From positions 23,492 through 87,491 of the forward strand of contig JAJZSY010000010.1 of NCBI GenBank assembly GCA_021849425.1: a stretch of DNA of 64,000 nucleotides. Reading direction: 5' to 3'. Made by a program: the position numbers and the translations under genes. Below are positions 1 to 8,491 of this stretch, piece by piece. Every line of letters begins with the position of its first letter. Position 1 is the first letter of the stretch. The notes beneath the pieces are model-generated. The model did not search any database. It was given only the letters and a program-made list of their open reading frames with translations, and was not told where the DNA came from. The stretch comes from Pseudomonadota bacterium (GTDB lineage: Bacteria; Pseudomonadota; Alphaproteobacteria; Acetobacterales; Acetobacteraceae).

Positions 1-222
1 TTCACGCTCGACGGGGTTTCGGTGTTCCGCGGCATCGCCGGAATGAACGGGCAGCGGATCATCCATGCCGCCGACCTGATGCATTTCGATGTCGACCTGC
101 CGCTGATGATCGAATTCTGCTGCGCGCCGGAGACTGCCCGCGCGGCGGCGGCGGCACTGATCGATCTGGTGCCGGAAGGGCATGTGATTTCCTGGCCGGT
201 CACCCGGCATCTGCCGGGATAA
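1..222 (+). CDS. DUF190 (UPF0166) family protein, C-terminal part
   Basis: The reading frame is open from the first base of the window, so the true start lies upstream and only the last 73 residues are seen. The segment VFRGIAGMNGQRIIHAAD followed by DLPLMIEF and a terminal VPEGHV block matches the conserved C-terminal half of the DUF190 family. These are small PII-like alpha/beta proteins often found beside crcB fluoride-channel genes. Their biochemical role is not settled and no neighbour here clarifies it. The last 23 bases overlap the 3' end of the convergent RND permease gene. Confidence 0.75.
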   Translation, partial: FTLDGVSVFRGIAGMNGQRIIHAADLMHFDVDLPLMIEFCCAPETARAAAAALIDLVPEGHVISWPVTRHLPG

Positions 223-3200
223 CAAGGCGCAGCAGCGCCGGCAGGGCGAACAGCACCAGCGGAAACGCCACCGCGAACCCCGAGATCACCGCGATGGCGA
301 GCGGCTGCTGCATGCCGCTGCCCTGGCCGATGCCGAGTGCCAGCGGCAGCAGCGTCAGGATCGCGGCCAGCGTGGTCATCGCGATCGGCCGCAGCCGGTT
401 GCGGCTCGCCGCGACCAGCGCCTCATGCCGCCCCTGGTGCGCGGCGAGGCTCTGGAATTCCGAGACGTAGAAAATCGCCATCTCGGTCGCGAGCCCGACG
501 ATCATCGTCATCCCCATCAGCGCGGTGATGTTGAGCGCCACACCCGAGAGATCGAGCCCGATGAACACCGCGAGGCTTGAGAGCAGCGCGGTGACGACGA
601 TGGCCCCGGCGATGACGAAGCTGCGGTAGAGGAACAGCAGCAACACGAATTCCGCCAGCACGGCGGCGACGAACACGCGGGCAAGGCCGATGAACGCCTT
701 CTGCTGCTGCCGGTAGAGCCCGCCGAGCCGGTAGCTCATGCCCACCGGCAGCAGGCCCGGCCGCGCCAGCACCCGGCGCACTGCGGCAATCGCCGTCGAG
801 ATGCCGCCGCCGCTGATCCTCCCCGTCACCGCGACGATCTGGCGCAGATTGTCGCGGGCGATCTCCGGCCGGCCCGACACCGTGTTCAGCGTCGCGATCG
901 CCCCGAGCGGCACCAGCGCGCCCGAGGGCGCGGCCAGCGGCAGGCGCAGCAGGTCGCCGGTCTGCGCGAAGGCGTCGCGCGGCAGTTCCAGCCGCACGCC
1001 GGTAAACCGATCCTGACCCGGCAGCGCGGTGACCACGCTGCCGCGCAGCGCCGTCGTCACCTGCCGCTCCACGGCGGCGGGATCGAAGCCGAACATCGCC
1101 GCCTTCGCCGGATCGACATGGATGTCGATCGAATCGCCGGCGATCACCACCCCGTCCTGCACGCCCACCACGCCCGGAATCCGCCCGATCGCCGCTGCCA
1201 CCGTCTTCGCCGTGGCGTCCAGCCGCGCCGGGTCGCCATGCAGCTCGATCTCGATCGGCTCCGGCTGGCTCACGAGATCGCCCAGCAGGTCGGACATCAG
1301 CTGCGATTCGTCGAAATCAATGCCCGGTACGCGGTCGATGATGCGCCGGCGGATCCGGTCCATCACCGTCCAGATCGGCGCCCGCTGCCCGAGGGGGCGG
1401 AGTTGAACGAAAATGTCGCCCTGATACGGCTCGTTCAGGTCGCCGCCGAGCCCGGCGCCGAGCCGGGTCGACCATGTCGCCACCGCCGGGTCGGCGCGCA
1501 GGATATCGCCCACCTGCCGGACCTCGCGTGCCCCCTCGGCCAGCGAGGTGCCGGGCCGCGCCTGATAGTTGATCACGAACCCGCCCTCGTCCATCCGCGG
1601 CATGAAGCCGGTCGGCACCACCGAATAGGCATAGGCGCCGGCCAGCGCGAAGGGAATGAGCGCCACCAGCAGCCAGGCCGGCCGCGCCACCACGCGGTCG
1701 AGCAAGCGCCCATGCACGCGCGCCAGCAGCGACTCCTGCGCCCCGCCGCCGGCGACCGGATCGTGCCACTTGTCGAAATCGATCAGCCAGCGCGCCAGCA
1801 CAGGCACCGCGAAGGCCGAGAACAGCCAGGAGGCGATCAGCGTGGAGGCCATGGTGATGGACAGCGCCTTGAAGAAGGCGCCGGTCACGCCCGAGAGAAA
1901 GGCAAGCGGGACAAACACGATCAGTGTCGCCAGCGAGGAACCGGCGAGCGGCGCGAGGAATTCCTCGGCCGCCGCCAGCACCGCGCCGCGCGCCGCGATC
2001 CCGCCCGCGCGCCCGGCCCGCCGCGCGACGTGCTCGATCATCACGATCGCATCGTCGATCACCAGCCCCACCGCGGCGGCGAGCCCGCCCAGCGTCATGA
2101 TGTTGAAGCTCATGCCCAGCAGCGTGAGGATCAGCACCGCGGTCGCCATCGAGGCCGGCAGCACCAGCAGCGCGATCAGCGTGACGCGCCAGCTCCGCAG
2201 GAAGCCGATCAGCACCAGCCCGGCCAGCACCACGCCGATCGCGATCGCATCGCGCACCGAGCCGGCGGCGGCGGTCACCAGCGTGCTCTGGTCGTACCAT
2301 TTCACCAGCCGCACGCCCGCCGGCAGCCGTTTTTCATAGGCCGCCAGTGTCCGGCGCACCGCCGCGTCCACCTGCACGGCGTTGCCGCTGGGCTGCTGGA
2401 ACACCTGCAACGTCACCGCGCGGTGGCTGTTCTCGCTCACCCGGTCATAACGCGGCACCCGGCCCATCTCGACCCGCGCCACCTGGCCGAGCCGCACCAC
2501 CCCGTCCGACCCGCCGCCGACCACGATGCGCCGCACCTGCGCCATGGTCCGCAGCGTGTTCTGCTGCACCACCAGATAGAGACTGTCGTGATCGGCGAGC
2601 CGGCCGACCGAGGCGAGCACGTTCGCCCGCGACACCGCCTGCTCGACGCTCGTCAGCGTCACATGCATCGCCGCGAGCTTCGCCGGATCGACGATAACGT
2701 GCACTTCCGGCGTGTCGCCGCCCTGCACGCCGATCTTGGCCACACCCGGAATCCGTTCGAGCACCGGCACGATGTGATATTGCGCGATCGTTCGCAGTTC
2801 CGCCTCGGAAATGCTGTGCGAGATCAGCGCATAGGCGATGATGGGAAACACGGTCGGGTCCATCCGCCGCACCACGTAGCGCGTGCCCTTCGGCAGGTCG
2901 GGTAGGCGCTGCGCCAGTGCTGCGTCGACCTCCAGCGTCGCCGCCCGCATGTTGGTGCCCCAGTCGAAATCGATGAACGCCTGCATCGACCCGCGCGAGG
3001 TGGTCGAGCGCACCCCGCGCACGCCGGGCAGCGCCCGCAACGCCTGCTCGACCGGCTGGGTCACCTGCAGCATCATCTGATGCGCCGGCCGCGCCCCTGA
3101 ATCGATGTTGATCCGCACCCGCGGGAACGAGGTGCGCGGAAACAGCCCCACCGGCAGCGACAGCGCGCCGACCGCCCCGGCCAGCGCCAGGCTCGCCATC

Positions 3201-3256
3201 AGGAACAGGATCGCCTTCTGCTGGCGGCCGAGGAAGCCGGCGAAACTCGGTATCAA
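200..3256 (-). CDS. RND-family efflux permease
   Basis: A 1018-residue inner-membrane proton-driven efflux pump subunit, full length for the RND superfamily. It has the usual layout: one N-terminal membrane helix, a large periplasmic loop, a block of helices, then a repeat of this pattern. Transmembrane helix 4, around residues 392-408, carries AAVGLVIDDAIVMIEH. The paired aspartates are those used for proton relay in HAE-type pumps; classical CzcA pumps usually have a single Asp followed by Gly here. It is the last gene of a minus-strand operon with the adaptor and outer-membrane factor, and overlaps the adaptor stop by 4 bases. Substrate is unclear: the small adaptor and the adjacent two-component system would fit metals, while the DD motif would fit organic compounds. 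Confidence 0.9.
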   Translation of the reverse strand: MIPSFAGFLGRQQKAILFLMASLALAGAVGALSLPVGLFPRTSFPRVRINIDSGARPAHQMMLQVTQPVEQALRALPGVRGVRSTTSRGSMQAFIDFDWGTNMRAATLEVDAALAQRLPDLPKGTRYVVRRMDPTVFPIIAYALISHSISEAELRTIAQYHIVPVLERIPGVAKIGVQGGDTPEVHVIVDPAKLAAMHVTLTSVEQAVSRANVLASVGRLADHDSLYLVVQQNTLRTMAQVRRIVVGGGSDGVVRLGQVARVEMGRVPRYDRVSENSHRAVTLQVFQQPSGNAVQVDAAVRRTLAAYEKRLPAGVRLVKWYDQSTLVTAAAGSVRDAIAIGVVLAGLVLIGFLRSWRVTLIALLVLPASMATAVLILTLLGMSFNIMTLGGLAAAVGLVIDDAIVMIEHVARRAGRAGGIAARGAVLAAAEEFLAPLAGSSLATLIVFVPLAFLSGVTGAFFKALSITMASTLIASWLFSAFAVPVLARWLIDFDKWHDPVAGGGAQESLLARVHGRLLDRVVARPAWLLVALIPFALAGAYAYSVVPTGFMPRMDEGGFVINYQARPGTSLAEGAREVRQVGDILRADPAVATWSTRLGAGLGGDLNEPYQGDIFVQLRPLGQRAPIWTVMDRIRRRIIDRVPGIDFDESQLMSDLLGDLVSQPEPIEIELHGDPARLDATAKTVAAAIGRIPGVVGVQDGVVIAGDSIDIHVDPAKAAMFGFDPAAVERQVTTALRGSVVTALPGQDRFTGVRLELPRDAFAQTGDLLRLPLAAPSGALVPLGAIATLNTVSGRPEIARDNLRQIVAVTGRISGGGISTAIAAVRRVLARPGLLPVGMSYRLGGLYRQQQKAFIGLARVFVAAVLAEFVLLLFLYRSFVIAGAIVVTALLSSLAVFIGLDLSGVALNITALMGMTMIVGLATEMAIFYVSEFQSLAAHQGRHEALVAASRNRLRPIAMTTLAAILTLLPLALGIGQGSGMQQPLAIAVISGFAVAFPLVLFALPALLRLVIPADAG

Positions 3257-4299
3257 TATCCCTGCTCCGCCTGCACGCGCACGGCGATTCCCGGTTTCAG
3301 CTGGGCATTGCCCGCGACCACGACCGGCAGCGCCGGATCAACAGGCCCGGCGACGATACTCTCGCCATGCGCGCTCGCCAGCACGTGGACGATCACCCGC
3401 ACCGCATGGCCGGCCCTGACCTGCCAGATCACGTCGCGCCCCTCCGCCGGCAGCGCCGCGTCGCGCGGCACGAGCACACCGCGCACCGTGCCGGTATCGA
3501 TGCGCGCGCGGACCATGGCGCCGATCAGCGCCGGCGCGCCGCCGAGCCCGACCGTCGCATTGACCAGCCCCGTCCGCGGATCGACCTCGCCGGACACCGT
3601 CTTGATCCGCCCGCGCAGCGCAGCGCCGCCAAACACATCCACCGAAGCTGGCTGTCCCGCGGCAAGGCGCCCGGCCTCGGCCGGATCGACGCCGACCACC
3701 GCGACCAGCCCCGCCCGCCGCACCACGGTCGCGATCGCCGTTCCTGGCGGTAACGTGGCACCTGGCGCGGCGGCAATCGCGGTGACAATGCCTGCGAACG
3801 GCGCCTCGATCGTCGCCGCAGCCCGGTCCGCCCCCTCGCGCTTCAGCGCGTCGAGCGTCGCCAGCGCGGTTCGCGCCGCCTGTTCCGACTGCGCCAGCTG
3901 GGTCCGTGTCGCGAGGTGCCGGGCCAGCAGCGCGCGCGTATGGGCGAGCACCCGCAGCGCCCCATCCCGCGCCGCGACGGCCTGCGCATAGGCGGCACGC
4001 GTCGCCGGCGCGGCGGCGATCCGGGCGATCACCTGCCCCTTGCGGACAGCCATGCCCGGCCGCGCCTCCACCGCCGTCACAACCGCTTCGTAAAAGGTCG
4101 TGAGCGTCCGTGCCGCTCCCATCCCCGGCGCGATCCGCCCATAGGCGGTGATCGTGCGCTCGAGCGCGCCCCTCGTTACCGGAATGGTGGTGACCAGCAC
4201 GCTCGGCCCGGCGGCCAGGGCGGCGTTTCCCGCAAACCAAGCAACGGCCACCACCACCCCGGCAAGGCGCCGCGCGTCAGAGCAAAAAAATCGTGTCAT
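3253..4299 (-). CDS. RND efflux periplasmic adaptor (membrane fusion protein)
   Basis: A 348-residue adaptor that would link the inner-membrane pump to the outer-membrane channel. A signal peptide is visible, with basic N-terminus, the hydrophobic stretch LAGVVVAVAWFAG, and an AxA-type cleavage site near residue 30. A split lipoyl/barrel-sandwich domain flanks a short alpha-hairpin (residues roughly 60-170), followed by a beta-barrel region. It is shorter than AcrA-type adaptors (about 390) and resembles the compact CusB/CzcB-like group. The gene is 4 bases from the TolC-like gene upstream and overlaps the permease downstream by 4 bases, so the three are co-transcribed. Confidence 0.85.
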   Translation of the reverse strand: MTRFFCSDARRLAGVVVAVAWFAGNAALAAGPSVLVTTIPVTRGALERTITAYGRIAPGMGAARTLTTFYEAVVTAVEARPGMAVRKGQVIARIAAAPATRAAYAQAVAARDGALRVLAHTRALLARHLATRTQLAQSEQAARTALATLDALKREGADRAAATIEAPFAGIVTAIAAAPGATLPPGTAIATVVRRAGLVAVVGVDPAEAGRLAAGQPASVDVFGGAALRGRIKTVSGEVDPRTGLVNATVGLGGAPALIGAMVRARIDTGTVRGVLVPRDAALPAEGRDVIWQVRAGHAVRVIVHVLASAHGESIVAGPVDPALPVVVAGNAQLKPGIAVRVQAEQGY

Positions 4300-4303
4300 C
4301 GCA

Positions 4304-5665
4304 TCAGTCCTTGCCGGAAGCGGAGAGGGAGCGGATCGTCGGCAGCCCGGCGCCGAGCAGCGTGCGCAGCGACACCCGCCCGGCCGCGATCCGGCCCCGG
4401 AGGTCGATCGCCTCGGCCTGCCGGTTGGCCGCCGCGTCGATCAGGTCGGCCTCGGCGCGGGCGTCGATCAGCCCCGCCGCAAAGGCGCCTCGCGCCGCCG
4501 CCGCATCGCGCCGGGCGATCGCGGCGCGCCGCGCCGCCCGGCGATATTCCGCGCGAAGCAGGGTCAGCGCCTGTTGCGCCGCCTCGGCCTGCCCGGCCGC
4601 CCGATCGAGTGCGGCACGGAAGGCGGCCTTGAGCTGCCGGCGCGAGGCCCGCGCCACCGCGATGGCGCCGCGATGGCCATCGAACAGCGGCAGGTCGAGC
4701 GTGATCGTCGGCCCCAGGCTGGCCACCCTCGTGGTGTCGGTCCCGCCATTCACCGCGAGCGAGACCAGCGGAAACTGCGCGCGGAGTGCGGCGCGCAGAT
4801 CGGCATTCGCCGCCCGATAGCCATAGCGCAGGGCGATCAGGTCGGGCCGCCGCCGGGCGAGGCTGCCGACCAGTGCTCCCACCCGCCGCGCCGGCAGCGG
4901 TGCCAGATCCGGAGCGGAAACCGGCAGCGCGGCACCGGGCGCCAGGCCGAGCAGCGCGGCGAGGGCGGCGTGATCGGCCTGCTCCCGCCGCGCGATGGCA
5001 TCCCGCGCCGTCTCGATCCCGGCAAGGCTCGCCGCCGCCGCCGCCCCCGCGCCGAGGGCAAGATCGCCCTGCCGGATCGCCGCGCGCGACGCCCGATCGA
5101 GCCCGGCCAGCGCGCCGCGCGCCCGGTCCAGCGCGGCCAGCCGCCGCCGCTCGCCCCAGAGGCCGATCGCCAGCGTCTCCGCCTTCGCCGCCACCTGCCA
5201 TTCCTGCCACTCGAATTGCGCCGCCGCCGCCGCCGTCCGCGCCCGGGCGGCGGACAGGCGCGGGCCGCGCGTGGCCAGCGCCGCAATATCCTGGGCGATG
5301 CCACCCGAGATCGACGGCGCGACCGCCGGCCCGCCGAGCAGGGCCGCGAACCCGCCGGTCACCTGCGGATCGGGCAGCAGACCGGCGGCGAACTGCCGAG
5401 CGGACGCCAGCCGCACCCCCGCCCGCCCGGCGGCCAGCGCCGGATCGTTCAGCACGGCGAGCGCCGCATAGGCACCGGGTGTCAGCGCGCCGCGCGCCGC
5501 AATCCTCCCGCCGCCCGGCAGCGTGCGGTCGAGTGCCGTGAGCGACACGGCGGCGGATGGGCGCAGCGCGAGCGGCGCGGGATGAAAACGGGCGCAGGCC
5601 GACAGGCCGAGCATCACGGCAAGCCCGGTGAGGCGGCGGAGGAACGCGAGGGGAGAGCGGATCAC
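4304..5665 (-). CDS. TolC/NodT-family outer-membrane efflux lipoprotein
   Basis: A 453-residue outer-membrane channel, first gene of the RND operon. The N-terminus has a hydrophobic signal ending in the lipobox LSAC near residues 22-25, so the mature protein should be lipidated at Cys. The body is Ala-, Arg- and Leu-rich and helical with two similar halves, as in the TolC/NodT fold of coiled-coil periplasmic barrels. Length fits the family (430-480). The start ATG is 135 bases from the likely start of the divergent response regulator, and the promoters of both transcription units must lie in this space. Confidence 0.85.
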   Translation of the reverse strand: MIRSPLAFLRRLTGLAVMLGLSACARFHPAPLALRPSAAVSLTALDRTLPGGGRIAARGALTPGAYAALAVLNDPALAAGRAGVRLASARQFAAGLLPDPQVTGGFAALLGGPAVAPSISGGIAQDIAALATRGPRLSAARARTAAAAAQFEWQEWQVAAKAETLAIGLWGERRRLAALDRARGALAGLDRASRAAIRQGDLALGAGAAAAASLAGIETARDAIARREQADHAALAALLGLAPGAALPVSAPDLAPLPARRVGALVGSLARRRPDLIALRYGYRAANADLRAALRAQFPLVSLAVNGGTDTTRVASLGPTITLDLPLFDGHRGAIAVARASRRQLKAAFRAALDRAAGQAEAAQQALTLLRAEYRRAARRAAIARRDAAAARGAFAAGLIDARAEADLIDAAANRQAEAIDLRGRIAAGRVSLRTLLGAGLPTIRSLSASGKD

Positions 5666-5769
5666 GCCCGGTTGGATGGCGGAGGGCTGCTGCCCCGCAG
5701 CTTACGCGGAGTTTGTGATTCGGTAATGTTTCCCGCCGTCGCTTGACCAGCGCGCCGCGACCATGATTC

Positions 5770-5782
5770 TCACGCATCGTGA
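5770..5782. promoter_or_regulatory. Short inverted repeat in the divergent efflux/two-component intergenic space
   Basis: tcacg-cat-cgtga, 5-bp perfect arms with a 3-bp spacer, lies 18 bases before the preferred ATG of the response regulator. It could be part of a binding site for that regulator, but OmpR-type proteins usually bind direct repeats, so the assignment is weak. Confidence 0.2.
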
Positions 5783-5799
5783 ATGACCGGACCGATGCG

Positions 5800-6498
5800 A
5801 TGACGCGACCCAGCCTGGACATCCTGCTGGTTGAGGACGACGAGCTGACCGCCAATCTTGTGCGCGCCGCGCTCGGCGCCGAGGGGCATCTCGTCGCCGT
5901 CGCCGCCGATGGCCGGGCCGGCCTGCTGCGCGCCGCCGCCGGTCATGAGGGCCGGGCTTGGGACCTGCTGATCGTCGACCGCATGCTCCCTGGCCTCGAC
6001 GGTCTCGCCCTGGTCCGCACCCTGCGCGGCGCCGGCCTGACGATGCCGGCGCTGTTCCTCACCGCCCTCGGCGGCATCGACGACCGGGTCGAGGGCCTGC
6101 GTGCCGGCGGCGACGACTACCTCGTCAAGCCCTTCGCCGCCGCCGAACTCGCCGCCCGCGTCGCCGCCCTGGCCCGGCGCGGCGAGATGCGCCCCTCCGG
6201 GCCGGTGCTCCGGGTCGACGATCTCGAACTCGACCGGCTCACCCGCGCCGTCACCCGCGCCGGCCGGCGCATCGACCTGAAGCCCCGCGAATACGAGGTG
6301 CTGGAATACCTGATGCGCCATGCCGGGCGCGTGGTGACGCGGACGATGCTGCTCGAGGATGTCTGGAACTTCCATTTCGACCCGCGCACCAGCGTGGTGG
6401 AGTCGCATGTCTCCCGCCTGCGCGCCAAACTCGGCGCCGGGCGCGAACTGCTGCACACCGTGCGCGGCGCCGGATACCGCATCGGCGACCCCGCATGA
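5800..6498 (+). CDS. OmpR-family response regulator
   Basis: DNA-binding partner of the histidine kinase encoded immediately downstream. The receiver domain (residues 6-120) shows the acidic pair in LLVEDDE near residues 12-14, the phospho-acceptor Asp in LLIVDRMLPGLDG near residue 59 and the conserved Lys in DDYLVKPF near residue 110. A winged-helix Trans_reg_C domain follows, with the typical end TVRGAGYRIG. I chose ATG 5800, which starts the receiver fold directly; an in-frame GTG at 5779 would add seven residues. The stop overlaps the kinase start by ATGA, so expression is coupled. Divergence from the RND operon suggests that the pump is its target; this is inference. Confidence 0.9.
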   Translation: MTRPSLDILLVEDDELTANLVRAALGAEGHLVAVAADGRAGLLRAAAGHEGRAWDLLIVDRMLPGLDGLALVRTLRGAGLTMPALFLTALGGIDDRVEGLRAGGDDYLVKPFAAAELAARVAALARRGEMRPSGPVLRVDDLELDRLTRAVTRAGRRIDLKPREYEVLEYLMRHAGRVVTRTMLLEDVWNFHFDPRTSVVESHVSRLRAKLGAGRELLHTVRGAGYRIGDPA

Positions 6499-7904
6499 CC
6501 CGGCGCTGGCCGGCACCCGGCCATCCCGCGATCCTGCGCACCTCCGGCGTCCGCCTCGCCGCCCTCGGCGCCGCGGTGGCGGCGATGGGGGCCGTCATCG
6601 TCTTCGTCGTCATCTATTACGGCACCCTCGGCTCCCTGCGGCAGACGCTCGATGCCTCGGTCACCAACGAGATCGGCGAGATCCTGCCGCAGGGAACGGC
6701 AACGCCGTCGGCGGAGGCGGCCGGCGCCATCCGCGCCGCCCTCGCGGAGAAGCCGTTCCGCATCTTCTACGCGCTGGCCGGGCCGAACGGCGCCGCCCTT
6801 GCGGGCAATCTGCGCCTCCCGCTGCCCGCGCCCGGCTGGCACACGCTGGACGCGCCTCATGCCGGCGGCTTCGCCCCAGGCGTGACGGAGCTGCGCGTGC
6901 TCGTGATCCGCCTGCGCGATGGCGCGTCGCTGCTCGTCGGCGTCGACGGCACGATGATCCATCGGCTGAACGCTCTGATCCGCCGCAGCTTCCTGATCGG
7001 CTTCGGCCTCACCCTCAGCCTCGGCCTCGTCGCCGGCATCGGCTTCGGCCGCAAGGCCCTCGCGCGGGTGAACGCGGTGAGCCTCGCCAGCCGCGAGATC
7101 ATGGCCGGCGACCTGTCCCGCCGCATCCCGCTTGCCGGCACCGGCGACGAGTTCGACCGCCTGGCCGAAACCGTGAACGCGATGCTCGACCGCATGCAGC
7201 ACCTGATGGAAAATCTCGGCGCCGTCGGCAACGACATCGCCCACGATCTCCGCTCGCCGCTGGCCCGGCTGCGCGAAACCCTCGAACTCGCGCAGCGCGA
7301 CCCCGACCCGGCGGCGGCCGGGGACGCCATCGCCGAGGCGATCGCGCAGGTCGACGGCGCGCTGGCGCTCTGCGGCGCCATTCTCCGCCTCGCCCAGATC
7401 GAAACCGGCGCCCGCCGCGCCTCGTTTTCCGACATCGACCTGAGCGACCTGCTGGACCGGCTGGTCGAGACCTACGAGACCGTGGCGGAGGAGGCGGGCC
7501 ACAATCTCGTCGCTCATGTTCCTCGAAGCCTTTCCATCCGTGGCGATGCACAGCTCCTCAACCAGATGTTCGCCAATCTGATCGAGAACGCGATGACCCA
7601 TGCGGGCGAGGCGGCGCGCATCGCCCTCGTCGCCGTCGCCGCGGCGGCCGGCGTGGTTGTCCGCCTGGAGGATGACGGGCCCGGCATCGCGCCGGAGCAA
7701 CGAGGGGCCGCGCTGCGCCGCTTCGGCCGGCTCGACCCGGCGCGCCACCGGCCCGGCTACGGCCTCGGCCTGCCGCTCTCCGCCGCCATCGCCGAGCTGC
7801 ACGACGCCGCCTTCACGCTCGATGCCGCCGCACCCGGCGCCGATCGCCCGGGCCTCGCCGTCACCCTGGTCTTTCCGGCGGGCGATGCCTCCAGACCTGG
7901 GTAA
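6495..7904 (+). CDS. Sensor histidine kinase, HAMP/HisKA/HATPase
   Basis: A 469-residue membrane kinase. Two membrane helices (about residues 20-42 and 163-185) flank a periplasmic sensor of some 120 residues. Then come a HAMP linker, the H-box NDIAHDLRSPLARL with the phosphorylated His near residue 249, an N-box NLIENAMTHA near residue 360, and a G-box EDDGPGIAPEQR near 392. The frame stays open far upstream, but the ATG at 6495 is chosen because it overlaps the response-regulator stop by four bases and begins just before the first membrane helix. The sensor region resembles heavy-metal and copper sensor kinases in layout only, so the signal is unknown. Confidence 0.9.
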   Translation: MTRRWPAPGHPAILRTSGVRLAALGAAVAAMGAVIVFVVIYYGTLGSLRQTLDASVTNEIGEILPQGTATPSAEAAGAIRAALAEKPFRIFYALAGPNGAALAGNLRLPLPAPGWHTLDAPHAGGFAPGVTELRVLVIRLRDGASLLVGVDGTMIHRLNALIRRSFLIGFGLTLSLGLVAGIGFGRKALARVNAVSLASREIMAGDLSRRIPLAGTGDEFDRLAETVNAMLDRMQHLMENLGAVGNDIAHDLRSPLARLRETLELAQRDPDPAAAGDAIAEAIAQVDGALALCGAILRLAQIETGARRASFSDIDLSDLLDRLVETYETVAEEAGHNLVAHVPRSLSIRGDAQLLNQMFANLIENAMTHAGEAARIALVAVAAAAGVVVRLEDDGPGIAPEQRGAALRRFGRLDPARHRPGYGLGLPLSAAIAELHDAAFTLDAAAPGADRPGLAVTLVFPAGDASRPG

Positions 7905-7932
7905 CGATGACGTCGAGCAGCGGGCGGCCCAC

Positions 7933-8406
7933 TCACGACCGGGATTTGCAGTGCACCGCTCCGTTGCGCGCGGTGCCGCGAACCCGGCGCCGATAACGCT
8001 GGATGCGCGTCAGCAGGTGCCGTAACTCGGGGCCGATCTGTTCCAGCTCGTCGAGATGCGTTTGCGACAGCGCGGCGAGCCGCGCTTCTCCGCTTTCGGT
8101 CAACGCCAGCCGCACCCGCCGCCCGTCCTCGGGATCGGTCGCCCGCATGACGAAACCGGCGGCCACCAGCCGATCGACCAGTTCCACCGCGCTGTTGTGC
8201 TGCAGGATCAGGAACGCCGCCAGGTCGGACACGCTGGCGCTCCCCCGGTCCTGCATGGCGCGGATGCCGAGCAGCGCCTGATGCTGGCGCGGCGTCAGCC
8301 CGTCGCGCCGGGCGGCGGCCTCGCTGAAGGCGATGAATTTCCGCAGGGCAAAGCGGAACGAGGCCAGCATTTCGTGGTCCTCGTCGGTCAACCGCGCATC
8401 GGCCAT
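7933..8406 (-). CDS. MarR-family transcriptional regulator
   Basis: A 157-residue winged-helix repressor. It has the MarR core: GLTPRQHQALLGI, a recognition helix region HNSAVELVDRLVAAGFV and the wing DPEDGRRVRLALTESG. The start at 8406 is chosen from the GGAGA Shine-Dalgarno sequence a few bases upstream; the frame extends further upstream but has no support there. It is divergent from the ClC chloride transporter, and a perfect 7-bp-arm palindrome lies between them, so it probably represses itself and the transporter. The MarR ligand is unknown. Confidence 0.88.
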   Translation of the reverse strand: MADARLTDEDHEMLASFRFALRKFIAFSEAAARRDGLTPRQHQALLGIRAMQDRGSASVSDLAAFLILQHNSAVELVDRLVAAGFVMRATDPEDGRRVRLALTESGEARLAALSQTHLDELEQIGPELRHLLTRIQRYRRRVRGTARNGAVHCKSRS

Positions 8407-8437
8407 GCTGTCTCCTTTTTCCGGCTGGTTGCCGTTG

Positions 8438-8456
8438 TATATCGTATTGCGATATA
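8438..8456. promoter_or_regulatory. Probable MarR operator (perfect palindrome)
   Basis: TATATCG-TATTG-CGATATA: perfect 7-bp arms around a 5-bp spacer, 31 bases before the marR start and 35 bases before the ClC start. Size, AT-rich sequence and place fit a MarR dimer site that controls both divergent genes. Confidence 0.7.
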
Positions 8457-8491
8457 TGACCAGCTCTTCCCCGACTCGGAGTCCGCCATCG

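Noticed and set aside
1118..2905. 595-codon open frame antisense to the RND permease
   Set aside because: Arg/His/Gln-rich product without domains, a shadow of the GC-rich codon pattern of the real gene.
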